Assembly (NCBI RefSeq): GCF_018310535.1
Contig: NZ_CP074102.1
Coordinates: 2,728,001 to 2,792,000 of the forward strand
Direction of reading: 5' to 3'
Length of the DNA: 64,000 bases
From: Streptomyces mirabilis
GTDB lineage: Bacteria > Actinomycetota > Actinomycetes > Streptomycetales > Streptomycetaceae
A program made the translations under genes and the position numbers. Below the pieces are notes generated by a model, which searched no databases, had not been told where the DNA came from, and saw only the letters and a program-made list of their open reading frames with translations. Positions 35,250-43,818 of this stretch are shown piece by piece; within the stretch, counting starts at the first letter, position 1, and each line of letters begins with the position of its first letter.

Positions 35250-36107
35250 TCAGGCTCCGCCGGTGCCCGGCACGGGGAACGCCCCGGTCGCCCGCCGGGT
35301 GATCTCGCCGTACACCTCGGGGTCGGTCGTGAACTCCCCGAGCACACAGGTCTTGCGGCTGCCGTGGTAGTCGCTGGACCCGGTGGCGAGCAGTCCCAGG
35401 TCGGCGGCGAGGCCGCGCAGCCGGGCGCGGGTGGCCGGCTCGTGGTCCATGTGGTCCACCTCGATGCCGTCGAGGCCGGCGGCGGCCAGGTCGGCGATCG
35501 CGGACTCCGGCACGGTCCGGCCGCGCTTGGCGGCGGCCGGGTGCGCGAAGACGGTCACGCCGCCCGCGGCCTTGACGAGGCGGATCGCCTCGAAGGGGTC
35601 GGTCTCGTGCTTGGGCACGTAGGCCCGCCCGCCGTCGGCCAGCCAGTTCTCCGTGAAGGCGTCGGAGACGCTGTCCACGACCCCCAGCTCGACCAGGGCG
35701 GAGGCGACGTGCGGCCGCCCGACGGAACCCTCGCCCGCGATGCGCGCGACCTGCTCCCAGGTGACCGGCACGCCGAGCTCCTGGAGCTTGGCGACCATGG
35801 CCCGGGCGCGCGGCACGCGGTCGTCGCGCACCAGTTCGCGTTCGGCGAGCAGCCCGGGCTCCTCGGGGTCGAAGAGGTAGGCCAGCATGTGCATGCTGAC
35901 GCCGTCGAGGCGGCAGGAGAGCTCGGCGCCCGTGACGAGGGTGAGCCCCTCGGGCAGCGCGGCCAGCGCCTCAGCGTATCCGCGGCTGGTGTCGTGATCG
36001 GTCAGCGCGACGACATCGAGACCGGCAGCGCCGGCGTTGCGCACCAGCTCGGCGGGGGTGTCCGTACCGTCGGACGCGGTGGAGTGGGTGTGCAGATCGA
36101 TGCGCAC
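35250..36107 (-). CDS. PHP-domain phosphoesterase
   Basis: 285 residues with the four PHP motifs: MRIDLHTHSTASDGT, ALTDHDT, VTGAELSC...MHMLAY, and FAHPAA plus TGSSDYHG. These supply the His/Asp cluster for a trinuclear metal site. Closest known function is the YciV/RNase AM group, which hydrolyses 3',5'-nucleoside bisphosphates and trims RNA 5' ends. Cytoplasmic. Confidence 0.85.
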   Translation of the reverse strand: MRIDLHTHSTASDGTDTPAELVRNAGAAGLDVVALTDHDTSRGYAEALAALPEGLTLVTGAELSCRLDGVSMHMLAYLFDPEEPGLLAERELVRDDRVPRARAMVAKLQELGVPVTWEQVARIAGEGSVGRPHVASALVELGVVDSVSDAFTENWLADGGRAYVPKHETDPFEAIRLVKAAGGVTVFAHPAAAKRGRTVPESAIADLAAAGLDGIEVDHMDHEPATRARLRGLAADLGLLATGSSDYHGSRKTCVLGEFTTDPEVYGEITRRATGAFPVPGTGGA

Positions 36108-36237
36108 GACGCGGACTCCAGGCGGTGACGGGATGGGCGGGACCGCTCAAGGATAACGGGATTCCTGAGCGCCTCCGTCACACCCGTACCCGCCGAGCGC
36201 CCCCTACGCTCACCCTGTGAGCGCGCCATGGTTCCAA

Positions 36238-36288
36238 CGCCCCGTCAGAGGCGCGGGGAGCTGCGCATCCGCCCCAGAACAACCCGCA
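36238..36288 (-). repeat. Dispersed intergenic repeat, copy G (degenerate, reverse)
   Basis: Read on the reverse strand: TGCGGGTTGTTCTGGGGCGG, then ATGCGCAGCTCCCCGCGCC and TCTGACGGGGCG. It matches the family framework with several substitutions. It lies between the PHP gene and the zinc-ribbon gene. Confidence 0.55.
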
Positions 36289-36325
36289 CGCAACCACCCG
36301 AGGCACCCCGCACCACAGCGGAGCA

Positions 36326-36976
36326 CTAGGGCTCCAGGATCCGCGGCGACAACGCCCCGCACGGCAACAGGTCCACCTCCGCCCCCGCATCCCGCAGATC
36401 CGTCAGCACCAGCTCGTCGTACATCAGCAGCCCCGTCTGCTCGGGCCACACCACCGCCCACACCCACAGCCCCAGCGCCTCGCCCGCGAAGACGGCACGG
36501 TCGTCGGGGCTGCCTGCCACATGCCAGAGCGGGGTCGGGCGACCGGCCGCGAGGACCTTCGCCTGAGGTGGTTTCTCGACGTTCATGTACGGCCCCGGGT
36601 CGGGTCCGTCGATGCCCGCGTACCGCGCGCCGAGGCCGACGCCGAGCTCCTCGGCGACGAGGATCAGCTCACCGACGCCGCCGAGCGGTCCGGGGCCCGA
36701 GCAGGCCACGGCCGTCGCGCGCCCTCCGCTTCGATCGTCACCGGCGAATGCCGCGCCGGTGAACAGCCAGCCGACCGGCAGCGGCCACGGCATCCACACC
36801 GGCACCCGGGCACGGTGCACCACTACACCGAGGGCCTCGACGCTGGGCGGGATCACGGGCTGCAGCGGATACACGGTCCCGTGCACATCGCACTGCCAGG
36901 AGTCGGCAAAGAGGCCGGGAGCCCTGACCCGGCCACCACACTTCGGGCAACTGGGTTCGCCCCTCATAGGGCCCAA
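36326..36976 (-). CDS. Protein with N-terminal zinc ribbon, unknown function
   Basis: 216 residues from TTG 36976, favoured because GGGGAGGA is well spaced from it; ATG 36967 is the alternative. An N-terminal CPKCGGRV and later WQCDVHG resemble a small zinc ribbon. The rest is Gly/Pro-rich and contains WMPWPLPVGWLFTGAAF. I do not recognise a functional family. Confidence 0.7.
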   Translation of the reverse strand: MGPMRGEPSCPKCGGRVRAPGLFADSWQCDVHGTVYPLQPVIPPSVEALGVVVHRARVPVWMPWPLPVGWLFTGAAFAGDDRSGGRATAVACSGPGPLGGVGELILVAEELGVGLGARYAGIDGPDPGPYMNVEKPPQAKVLAAGRPTPLWHVAGSPDDRAVFAGEALGLWVWAVVWPEQTGLLMYDELVLTDLRDAGAEVDLLPCGALSPRILEP

Positions 36977-37049
36977 CGGTCCTCCCCGTCTTTCGCCGCG
37001 TCAAGGACGATCACCCGTCCGGAGCGCGCCGGTCACCCGATGGAACTAG

Positions 37050-37062
37050 ATGCAGCTTGCAT
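37050..37062. promoter_or_regulatory. Operator-like inverted repeat over the MFS promoter
   Basis: ATGCA-GCT-TGCAT is a perfect inverted repeat whose right arm lies inside the predicted -35 box, a position suited to a repressor site. Confidence 0.5.
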
Positions 37063-37086
37063 TAATTAGCCCTTCTAACTTATTAT
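37057..37086 (+). promoter_or_regulatory. Promoter of the MFS exporter gene
   Basis: TTGCAT (37057-37062) and TATTAT (37081-37086) are separated by 18 bases in an AT-rich island. The transcript would start near 37093, about 64 bases before the ATG. Confidence 0.6.
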
Positions 37087-37156
37087 GTGTATACGCCAAC
37101 GATCTGGCCAACGATCCATGGCCGCCGATCTCTCCCTACGCAGTCGAGGAGCGAGC

Positions 37157-38410
37157 ATGATCAACAACACGGGAGGTCCCGCCGAGGGGGACACGTTCGA
37201 CGCCGGTGCGGGCAGCATCCTGCGGCAGCCGAAGGCCGTCTGGGCGACCGCCGGCGCGTCCGTCGTCGCCTTCATGGGCATCGGGCTCGTCGACCCGATC
37301 CTGCCCTCCATCGCCAAGGGCCTGGACGCCACCCCGAGCCAGGTCTCGCTGCTCTTCACCTCGTACTTCCTGATCACCGCGGTCGCGATGCTGGTGACCG
37401 GCTTCGTCTCCAGCCGCATCGGCGGCAAGAAGACCCTGCTGCTCGGCCTCGCGCTCGTCGTGGTCTTCGCGGGGCTCGCGGGCACGTCCGGCTCGGTCGG
37501 CGAACTCGTCGGCTTCCGGGCCGGCTGGGGCCTGGGCAACGCACTGTTCGTCTCCACCGCCCTCGCCGTCATCGTCGGAGCGGCGGCGGGCGGCAGCGCC
37601 GCGGCGATCCTGCTCTACGAGTCCGCGCTCGGCCTCGGCATGGCGTGCGGGCCGCTGCTCGGCGCCCTGCTCGGCAACGCCAGCTGGCGCTACCCCTTCT
37701 TCGGCACCGCGTTCCTGATGGCGGTCGGCTTCCTGTGCATCACGGCGTTCCTGAAGGAGCAGCCGAGGCCCGCGAAGAAGACCTCACTGCTCGACCCGAT
37801 CAAGGCGCTCGGCCACGGCGGCCTCGCCTCGGCGGCCGTGTCGGCGTTCTTCTACAACTACACGTTCTTCACCGTGCTGGCCTTCACCCCGTTCGTGCTG
37901 AACATGACCCCCTACAAGTCGGGCGCCGTGTTCTTCTGCTGGGGCCTGCTGCTCGCCGTCTTCTCGGTGATCGTGGCGCCGCGGATGCAGGCACGGTTCG
38001 GCTCGCTCAAGGTGCTGGGCGGCTCCCTGGTCCTGCTCGCCGCGGATGTGCTCGTGCTCGGGTACGGCAACCACACCGCGGCCGTGGTCTGCACGATCCT
38101 GTCGGGCGCCTTCATCGGCGTGAACAACACCGTCTACACCGAGCTGGCGCTCGGCGTGTCGGACGCGCCTCGCCCGGTGGCGAGCGCCGGCTACAACTTC
38201 GTCCGGTGGTTCGCCGCCGCGGCCGCGCCCTACTTCGCTCCGAAGATCGAGGAGTGGAGCGACATCCACATCCCGTTCGTGGTGGCCGCGATCACCGCCG
38301 CGATCGGCGCGGTCGTGGTCTACGTACGGCGGAACGCGCTCTCCCACGAGGCCGAGGAACTCCAGCCCAAGCACGCCGCCGAGGACAGTGTGACCGTGTT
38401 CGCCGGCTGA
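37157..38410 (+). CDS. MFS drug-type exporter
   Basis: 417 residues, ATG 37157 after GAGGAGCGAGC. Twelve hydrophobic segments in two halves; motif A-like loop VSSRIGGKKTLLLG between TM2 and TM3 and a GPLLGALLG stretch in TM5 typical of drug:H+ antiporters. Substrate unknown. A promoter with an operator-like palindrome upstream suggests induction by ligand through a repressor encoded elsewhere. Confidence 0.85.
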   Translation: MINNTGGPAEGDTFDAGAGSILRQPKAVWATAGASVVAFMGIGLVDPILPSIAKGLDATPSQVSLLFTSYFLITAVAMLVTGFVSSRIGGKKTLLLGLALVVVFAGLAGTSGSVGELVGFRAGWGLGNALFVSTALAVIVGAAAGGSAAAILLYESALGLGMACGPLLGALLGNASWRYPFFGTAFLMAVGFLCITAFLKEQPRPAKKTSLLDPIKALGHGGLASAAVSAFFYNYTFFTVLAFTPFVLNMTPYKSGAVFFCWGLLLAVFSVIVAPRMQARFGSLKVLGGSLVLLAADVLVLGYGNHTAAVVCTILSGAFIGVNNTVYTELALGVSDAPRPVASAGYNFVRWFAAAAAPYFAPKIEEWSDIHIPFVVAAITAAIGAVVVYVRRNALSHEAEELQPKHAAEDSVTVFAG

Positions 38411-38428
38411 CTGTTTTCGGCCAGGAAA

Positions 38429-38448
38429 CCGACCTGCTCTCAGGTCGG
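38429..38448 (+). terminator. Terminator after the MFS gene
   Basis: CCGACCTG and CAGGTCGG with a CTCT loop, about 20 bases after the stop. Confidence 0.7.
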
Positions 38449-38472
38449 CGGGAAAGGACGGGCGAGAAGTAC

Positions 38473-39057
38473 TCAATCCAGCGGAACGGACTTGCGCGAG
38501 GGATCGCGCAGGTCCGTTCCGCCGTTCAGCCAGCGTTCCTGAAGGGCCCCGGCGCCGTGCACGCGCTTCCACGCGGCCTCGTTCGGCGTCATCGGGAGCA
38601 GTGGCAGGAACCGTACGGGATCGGCGGGCGCGTCCAGCTCCAGGTCCTCGACCAGGCCACCGGACTCCGCGACCAGAACCGAGGTGAACGGTGCGCCGGG
38701 CCACAGCGCCCCGCCCACGTCGAGCGAGGCACCGGGGGCCACGATCAGCCCCTCGACCTGCGGGGACGCGGCGAGCACGGCGAGCGGGCGGAGCACCTTG
38801 TCGGTGTCGGCGGCGCCGGGGCGGACGGACAGGACCAGCTCCGCGCGCGGGCCCTTCACCGGGTCGGCGAGGACCGCCGTGGGGTCCGCCATCGGCTGGG
38901 CGGACATACCGAGCGTGGCGTAGCGGACGACGTCACCCTCCGTGAAGCGCAGCACTTCGATGCGGTCGGTGCCGAGGAAGGTGACCGCGGCCCGGGCGTC
39001 GGGTTCGCCCAGCGCGGAGCGCAACCGGGCCTCGACCAAAGGAAGAACATCAGCCAT
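38473..39057 (-). CDS. Suppressor-of-fused-like (SUFU) domain protein
   Basis: 194 residues from ATG 39057. Landmarks VEARLRSALGEPDARAAV, RYATLGMSAQPM, ELVLSVRPG, FTSVLVAESGG and FLPLLPMTPNEAAW match bacterial proteins with the SUFU fold. Bacterial SUFU proteins often occur as immunity proteins to polymorphic toxins, but this one stands alone and no toxin gene is nearby, so it is more likely a housekeeping member. The last codons lie in a long palindrome. Confidence 0.75.
   Translation of the reverse strand: MADVLPLVEARLRSALGEPDARAAVTFLGTDRIEVLRFTEGDVVRYATLGMSAQPMADPTAVLADPVKGPRAELVLSVRPGAADTDKVLRPLAVLAASPQVEGLIVAPGASLDVGGALWPGAPFTSVLVAESGGLVEDLELDAPADPVRFLPLLPMTPNEAAWKRVHGAGALQERWLNGGTDLRDPSRKSVPLD
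38481..38522. repeat. Long palindrome inside the 3' end of the SUFU gene
   Basis: GCGGAACGGAC ... GTCCGTTCCGC (11-pair outer arms) with inner CGCGA/TCGCG. It encodes the C terminus of the SUFU-like protein and may also serve as the reverse-strand partner of the MFS terminator region. Confidence 0.6.
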
Positions 39058-39606
39058 GAGCCGAGCATAGAACTCGTCAGTAACGGGCAAAGCGGCGGCT
39101 TGACGCTTCAGTGCGCTGATAGTCTTGGCCGCTGGTCGGGGCAGCACGCAGAAGCGTCGCTCTCAAGCTCCGACGCACTGAGACTGACTGTCTTCCCCAC
39201 GGGGGGAGCCAGCTCCCCCACGGGGGATGGATCGTCCCTCACGGGGGACCGACCGGAGGAGGTGGGGCTGCAATGGACCGAAGTCGACCTGGCAGTACCA
39301 CCCGCTCTTCCGGTCGCTGAAGTTCTGTAGCTGGTTCCAGCCGCTCCCCGGCTCCCGTAGCTCTGTCGGCTGCTTCCTCCTGCAAACGTGTGCATACGTG
39401 TCAGCGTTGTCCCGGTGCACCACGGAAGAGCGCTTCGTTTCCGCCTGATCCATCCGATCTGTCTGATCTGAATCAGTAGCGAAGCTGCCACCGCGACGGT
39501 GCGGTGCTCCCCGCTTTGTGGACGTGCCAAACATCCGCAGTCAGGACGTCCCCATTCCGGGTAGTTTCAACCGTCGTCGGTCGCCTCCGTTGCGAAGGAG
39601 CCCGTC
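39058..39606. other. 549-base gap between SUFU and corA genes
   Basis: The divergent starts suggest promoters for both genes here. The part from about 39300 to 39500 is much less GC-rich than the rest of the window. 39190-39255 holds several CCCCCACGGGGGA-like units. A reverse frame 39534-39163 encodes a Cys/Trp-bearing peptide (GWNQLQNFSDRKSGWYCQV), but it lacks a ribosome site and normal codon bias. No Mg-sensing riboswitch was recognised. Confidence 0.4.
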
Positions 39607-40719
39607 ATGTCGATGATTCGTGACCTGCGTGCCGCGGTCCGTCCCCGTCCCTCGCTGCGCAAGGACAGTGGCTCGTACGACCACACCCGCGCCCCCGGGA
39701 CCAACTCCGCCGTGGTCGACTGCGCCGTCTACCGCGACGGTGCCCGCATCCGGACCCCCGAGCCGCTGACGCCCCAGGAGGCGATGCGGCTGGTACACCG
39801 CGACGGCGGCTTCGTGTGGATCGGCCTGCACGAGCCCACGGAGGCCGAATTCGCCGGTATCGCGGGCGAGTTCGGGCTGCACCCGCTGGCCGTCGAGGAC
39901 GCCGTCCAGGCCCACCAGCGGCCCAAGCTGGAGCGCTACGACGACTCCCTGTTCACCGTCTTCAAGACCATCCACTACGTCGAGCACGACGAACTCACCG
40001 CCACCAGCGAGATCGTGGAGACCGGCGAGGTCATGTGCTTCACCGGGCGGGACTTCTTCATCACCGTCCGGCACGGCGGGCAGGGCTCGCTGCGGGCGCT
40101 GCGGCACCGGCTGCAGGACGACCCCGAGCTGCTCGCCAAGGGGCCCTCCGCCGTGCTGCACGCCATCGCGGACCACGTCGTCGACGGGTACATCGCGGTC
40201 GCGGACGCCGTGCAGGACGACATCGACGAGGTGGAGACCGAGGTCTTCTCGCCGGGCCGCAAGGGCACTCCGCGCGGCACGGACGCCGGCCGCATCTACC
40301 AACTCAAGCGCGAAGTGCTGGAGTTCAAGCGGGCCGTCTCCCCGCTGCTGCGCCCGATGCAGCTGCTGAGCGAGCGCCCGATGCGGCTGATCGACCCGGA
40401 CATCCAGAAGTACTTCCGCGACGTCGCCGACCACCTCGCCCGCGTCCAGGAACAGGTCCTCGGCTTCGACGAACTGCTCAACTCCATCCTCCAGGCCAAC
40501 CTCGCGCAGGCGTCCGTGACGCAGAACGAGGACATGCGCAAGATCACTTCCTGGGCCGCGATCATCGCCGTACCGACGATGGTCTGTGGCGTGTACGGCA
40601 TGAACTTCGACTACATGCCGGAGCTGCACTGGAAGTTCGGCTACCCGCTGGTGCTGGGCGCCACGGTCGGGATGTGTCTGTCGATCCACCGGATCCTGAA
40701 GCGCAACGGCTGGCTCTGA
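39607..40719 (+). CDS. corA: CorA-type magnesium/divalent cation channel
   Basis: 370 residues. Large acidic N-terminal domain, long stalk helix, two C-terminal TM helices with the diagnostic YGMNFDYMPEL loop (GMN selectivity motif). Start ATG 39607; ATG 39613 is three codons inside. Mediates Mg2+ (or Co2+) uptake as a pentamer in the plasma membrane. An MgtE-N/CBS protein and a DUF1003 protein lie 2 kb downstream, so the area groups magnesium-related genes, as around Rv1231c-Rv1239c. Confidence 0.95.
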   Translation: MSMIRDLRAAVRPRPSLRKDSGSYDHTRAPGTNSAVVDCAVYRDGARIRTPEPLTPQEAMRLVHRDGGFVWIGLHEPTEAEFAGIAGEFGLHPLAVEDAVQAHQRPKLERYDDSLFTVFKTIHYVEHDELTATSEIVETGEVMCFTGRDFFITVRHGGQGSLRALRHRLQDDPELLAKGPSAVLHAIADHVVDGYIAVADAVQDDIDEVETEVFSPGRKGTPRGTDAGRIYQLKREVLEFKRAVSPLLRPMQLLSERPMRLIDPDIQKYFRDVADHLARVQEQVLGFDELLNSILQANLAQASVTQNEDMRKITSWAAIIAVPTMVCGVYGMNFDYMPELHWKFGYPLVLGATVGMCLSIHRILKRNGWL

Positions 40720-40762
40720 TCGCACCGGGCGGCCGCCGCGCGCCCCTGGATAGGCTGGGCCC

Positions 40763-41308
40763 ATGACGGAACAGCTGCTCGACCGGGCCCTCGTCGAGGA
40801 GGCCACGAAGAAGTCCGGGCTGATCTGGGTACGGAGCGGCGGCGTGCCGGCGCACGAGGCGCCGGGCGCCGAGGCGCCCACCCGGGCCCTGTGGCACGTG
40901 TGGCACGACGGCGGGGCCTGTCTGGTCGGCGACGGGCCCGGTGAGCAGCCGTTGCCCGGGCTCGTCGACGGGGGCGACGCGGTCGTCGTCGTCCGCAGCA
41001 AGGACAAGGGCGGGCGGCTGGTCGCGTGGACCGCGGAGGTGGTCGAACTCGCGCCCGGCTCCCCCGCGTGGGAGGCGACGGTCGCCGAGCTCAAGGGCAA
41101 GCGCCTGAACGCGCCCGACGGCGAGGAGATGCCGGCCCGCTGGGCCCGCGAGTGCCGGGTGCTGCGCCTGGAGCCCCGGGCGGGCACACTCCCGCTGCCG
41201 GACGGCTCGCTGGCCGCCGCGCCGATCCCGTCCCCGGCGACCACCCGGCAACCGATCCCGGCCGCCGTACCGCGCCTGCTCTTCAAAAAGCGGGGACGCC
41301 GCCGCTAG
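40763..41308 (+). CDS. Conserved hypothetical, possibly flavin-binding split-barrel-like
   Basis: 181 residues from ATG 40763, 43 bases after corA and likely co-transcribed. Central strands LIWVRSGG, ALWHVWHDGGACLVG and DAVVVVRSKDKGGRLVAWTA recall pyridoxamine-oxidase-like barrels, a weak similarity. The C terminus is Pro-rich and ends in a basic KKRGRRR. Function unknown. Confidence 0.65.
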   Translation: MTEQLLDRALVEEATKKSGLIWVRSGGVPAHEAPGAEAPTRALWHVWHDGGACLVGDGPGEQPLPGLVDGGDAVVVVRSKDKGGRLVAWTAEVVELAPGSPAWEATVAELKGKRLNAPDGEEMPARWARECRVLRLEPRAGTLPLPDGSLAAAPIPSPATTRQPIPAAVPRLLFKKRGRRR

Positions 41309-41330
41309 GGCCTGTCCGCCGGACAGGCCC
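41308..41330. terminator. Terminator between convergent genes
   Basis: GGGCCTGTCC-GCC-GGACAGGCCC, a perfect 10-pair stem, between the hypothetical (+) and the lipoprotein (-). Confidence 0.9.
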
Positions 41331-41335
41331 CAGGG

Positions 41336-42094
41336 CTACGACGTCGGCAGCTGCTTGCCGTAGTCCACGGTCTCGTCCTTGGCGGGTTCCGCGAGGGCGA
41401 AGTTCTTGCCCCAGTCGGTGAGACTGAGCGTGCCCGCGTCGCCCGCGCGGACCAGGAGCAGCGGGTACGGGGTTCCCTTCAGGGAGACGTCCAGGGTGCC
41501 TCCCGCGCCCTTGTCGCCGGTGATGCGGATGGTGCGGACGCCGGACTGCTCGTGGTGGCCGTCCGTGGCGAGGGAGCCGTGCAGGGTCAGCAGACCGTCG
41601 AGCAGGACGTCCTTGTCCGTGAAGCTGATGAAGCGCTTGTAGGCCGGGTCGCCGCTCGGGACCTTCACGAACTTGCCGTCGAGCTTGTCGGCGGCCGCGG
41701 TGTCCGCGGACGTGGCACCGCTCTTGCCGGCCTGGTGGTTCCAGAACTCGGCGTCGGCCTTGAGGAAGAGGTGCCGGCCGACCCGGAGCAGATGGAAGCT
41801 CGCCCCCTCCGAGGTGACGGAACCGGTGCCGCCGTCGGACTTCAGCCGCATGTCGAGCTTGTACGTGCGCCCGTTCGACACCACGGTCCCGGCGAGTCGC
41901 ACCGCCTCGGCGGACGTGGCGGCCTTGCGCGTCTTCGACTCGATCTCGGTGGCGGACAGCTTCCCCACCCCGTTCGTGCCCGCGTCCGGATCCTCACCAC
42001 CGCATCCCGTCAGCCCCGTCCCCGTCACGACCAGTGCGCACATCGCGCCCACCAGTGCGGCCCTGCGGGTACGGCCCTGGGAAATCGCAGTCAC
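41336..42094 (-). CDS. Lipoprotein, LppX/LprG-like fold suspected
   Basis: 252 residues, GTG 42094. Signal peptide with lipobox TGLTGC (Cys near 31). The mature part alternates short strands and helices and contains KADAEFWNHQAG and FVKVPSGDPAYKRFISFTD, a layout like Streptomyces relatives of LppX/LprG lipid-carrier lipoproteins. That relation is inferred from pattern, not a clear motif. Convergent with the corA operon. Confidence 0.7.
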   Translation of the reverse strand: MTAISQGRTRRAALVGAMCALVVTGTGLTGCGGEDPDAGTNGVGKLSATEIESKTRKAATSAEAVRLAGTVVSNGRTYKLDMRLKSDGGTGSVTSEGASFHLLRVGRHLFLKADAEFWNHQAGKSGATSADTAAADKLDGKFVKVPSGDPAYKRFISFTDKDVLLDGLLTLHGSLATDGHHEQSGVRTIRITGDKGAGGTLDVSLKGTPYPLLLVRAGDAGTLSLTDWGKNFALAEPAKDETVDYGKQLPTS

Positions 42095-42408
42095 AGGTAG
42101 GGCTGCCTTTCATACGGGTGTCCATGCGGGTGTCCATGCGCGTCTGGGTGCGCGTGTCCGTGCGGGTGCCCATGCCGGGGTGGCCGTGCCGGGTGTCCCC
42201 AACGGCGTACGGCAGCGTACCCGTGCCGCGCGTGCCCGGCGGAGCCAGTCCGTCCGGACCGCTCACCAGGGCGTATCCGACCGGGGCGGGCTAGCCTGAA
42301 GCCCACCTGAGCGGACAGGTCGGGACGAAACGCCCGTACAGAGAAAGCCGGCAAGCGTCCGGAGCAACACGGAAAGAAAGAGCAACACGGAAAGAAGGAG
42401 GCGCGGGC
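42095..42408. other. 314-base gap with two sets of short repeats
   Basis: 42111-42175 is a degenerate 12-base repeat (CATGCGGGTGTC type) just upstream of the lipoprotein gene. 42363-42398 is an 18-base tandem pair (AGCAACACGGAAAGAAAG, then the same with one change) that leads straight into the AAGGAGG ribosome site of the next gene. No gene was recognised. Confidence 0.6.
42363..42398 (+). repeat. 18-base tandem duplication in the leader of the MgtE-N gene
   Basis: Two units differing at one base sit directly before the GGAGG of the 42409 gene, so the duplication created or moved the Shine-Dalgarno sequence. Confidence 0.8.
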
Positions 42409-43818
42409 ATGGCCGCAGGCGCCCCCCGGATCTTCGTCTCGCACCTCGCCGGTGTCGCCGTCTTCGACCCCAACGGCGACCAGGTGGGCCGCGTGCGGGA
42501 CCTGGTCGCCATGCTCCGCGTCGGGCGCCGCCCGCCCCGGTTGCTCGGGCTGGTCGTGGAACTCTCCACCCGGCGGCGCATCTTCCTGCCCATGACCCGT
42601 GTCATCGGCATCGAGTCCGGCCAGGTCATCACCACCGGAGTCCTGAACGTGCGCCGCTTCGAACAGCGGCCCACCGAGCGGCTCGTCTTCGGTGAACTGC
42701 TCGACCGGCGGGTCCGGATCGTCGAGACCGACGAGGAGGTGACCGTGCTCGACGTGTCCGTCCAGCAGCTGCCGGCCCGCCGGGAGTGGGAGATCGGCCG
42801 CGTCTTCGTGCGCAAGGGCCGCAGCGGGACCTTCCGGCGCACCAAGGGCGAGACGATGACCGTCGACTGGTCCGCCGTCACCGGCTTCTCGCTGGAGGAG
42901 CACGGACAGGGCGCCGAGAGCCTCCTCGCCACCTTCGAGCAGCTGCGCGCGGCCGACCTCGCCAATGTCCTGCACCACCTGTCGCCGAAACGGCGCGGGG
43001 AGGTGGCCGCCGCCCTGGACGACGACCGCCTCGCCGACGTCCTGGAGGAGCTCCCCGAGGACGACCAGATCGAGATCCTGGGCAAGCTCAAGGAGGAGCG
43101 CGCCGCCGATGTCCTGGAGGCGATGGACCCCGACGACGCGGCCGACCTGCTCGCCGAACTGCCCGAGGACGACGTGGAGCGGCTGCTGACGCTGATGCGG
43201 CCCGACGACGCGGCCGACGTACGACGGCTGATGTCGTACGAGGAGCGGACCGCCGGCGGTCTGATGACGACCGAGCCCATCGTGCTGCGGCCCGACGCCA
43301 CGGTCGCCGACGCACTCGCCCGGGTCCGCAACCCCGACCTGTCCCCCGCGCTCGCCGCGCAGGTGTATGTGTGCCGCCCGCCGGACGAGACACCGACCGG
43401 CAAGTACCTGGGCACGGTGCACTTCCAGCGGCTGCTGCGCGACCCGCCGTACACGCTGGTCAGCTCGATCCTCGATGGCGATCTGCAGGCGCTCGCGCCG
43501 GACGCGGCGCTGCCCGTCGTCGCCGGGTTCTTCGCCACGTACGACATGGTCGCCGCGCCCGTCGTCGACGAGAGCGGCTCGCTGCTCGGCGCGGTGACCG
43601 TGGACGACGTACTGGACCACATGCTGCCGGAGGACTGGCGCGAGACCGAGTTCCATCTGAACGAGGACGAATCGCAGGACGAGCGTCTGGACGAACCTCA
43701 GGAGCGGCTCCCGGGCGAACGCGAGGGCGACCGCGAAGACGACCGGGGCGACGACGAGGAAGGCGACCGGGAAGACGACCGCGAAGGCGTGGACGAAGGG
43801 GGGCGCGATGGGGCCTGA
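42409..43818 (+). CDS. MgtE N-domain + CBS protein lacking the channel
   Basis: 469 residues. PRC-barrel-like start (about 1-150), MgtE N superhelix with repeats of the type DVLEELPEDDQIEIL and DLLAELPEDDVERLL (about 190-290), two CBS domains (GGLMTTEPIVL...; AAPVVDESGSLLGAVTVDDVLDHML) and a very acidic tail (about 430-469). Full MgtE has five TM helices after the CBS pair; none is present, so it is a soluble magnesium sensor or regulator. It overlaps the DUF1003 gene by 11 bases; the pair matches Rv1232c-Rv1231c. Confidence 0.85.
   Translation: MAAGAPRIFVSHLAGVAVFDPNGDQVGRVRDLVAMLRVGRRPPRLLGLVVELSTRRRIFLPMTRVIGIESGQVITTGVLNVRRFEQRPTERLVFGELLDRRVRIVETDEEVTVLDVSVQQLPARREWEIGRVFVRKGRSGTFRRTKGETMTVDWSAVTGFSLEEHGQGAESLLATFEQLRAADLANVLHHLSPKRRGEVAAALDDDRLADVLEELPEDDQIEILGKLKEERAADVLEAMDPDDAADLLAELPEDDVERLLTLMRPDDAADVRRLMSYEERTAGGLMTTEPIVLRPDATVADALARVRNPDLSPALAAQVYVCRPPDETPTGKYLGTVHFQRLLRDPPYTLVSSILDGDLQALAPDAALPVVAGFFATYDMVAAPVVDESGSLLGAVTVDDVLDHMLPEDWRETEFHLNEDESQDERLDEPQERLPGEREGDREDDRGDDEEGDREDDREGVDEGGRDGA

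Noticed and set aside
38473..39057. SUFU protein as the immunity gene of a polymorphic toxin
   Set aside because: No toxin, secretion cassette or Rhs/LXG-type gene is near it.
39163..39534. Reverse 123-codon frame in the corA upstream gap as a gene
   Set aside because: No ribosome site, poor codon bias for this genome, and repeats run through it; kept only as an oddity.
39058..39606. Magnesium riboswitch upstream of corA
   Set aside because: No M-box core sequences or matching stem arrangement could be recognised.
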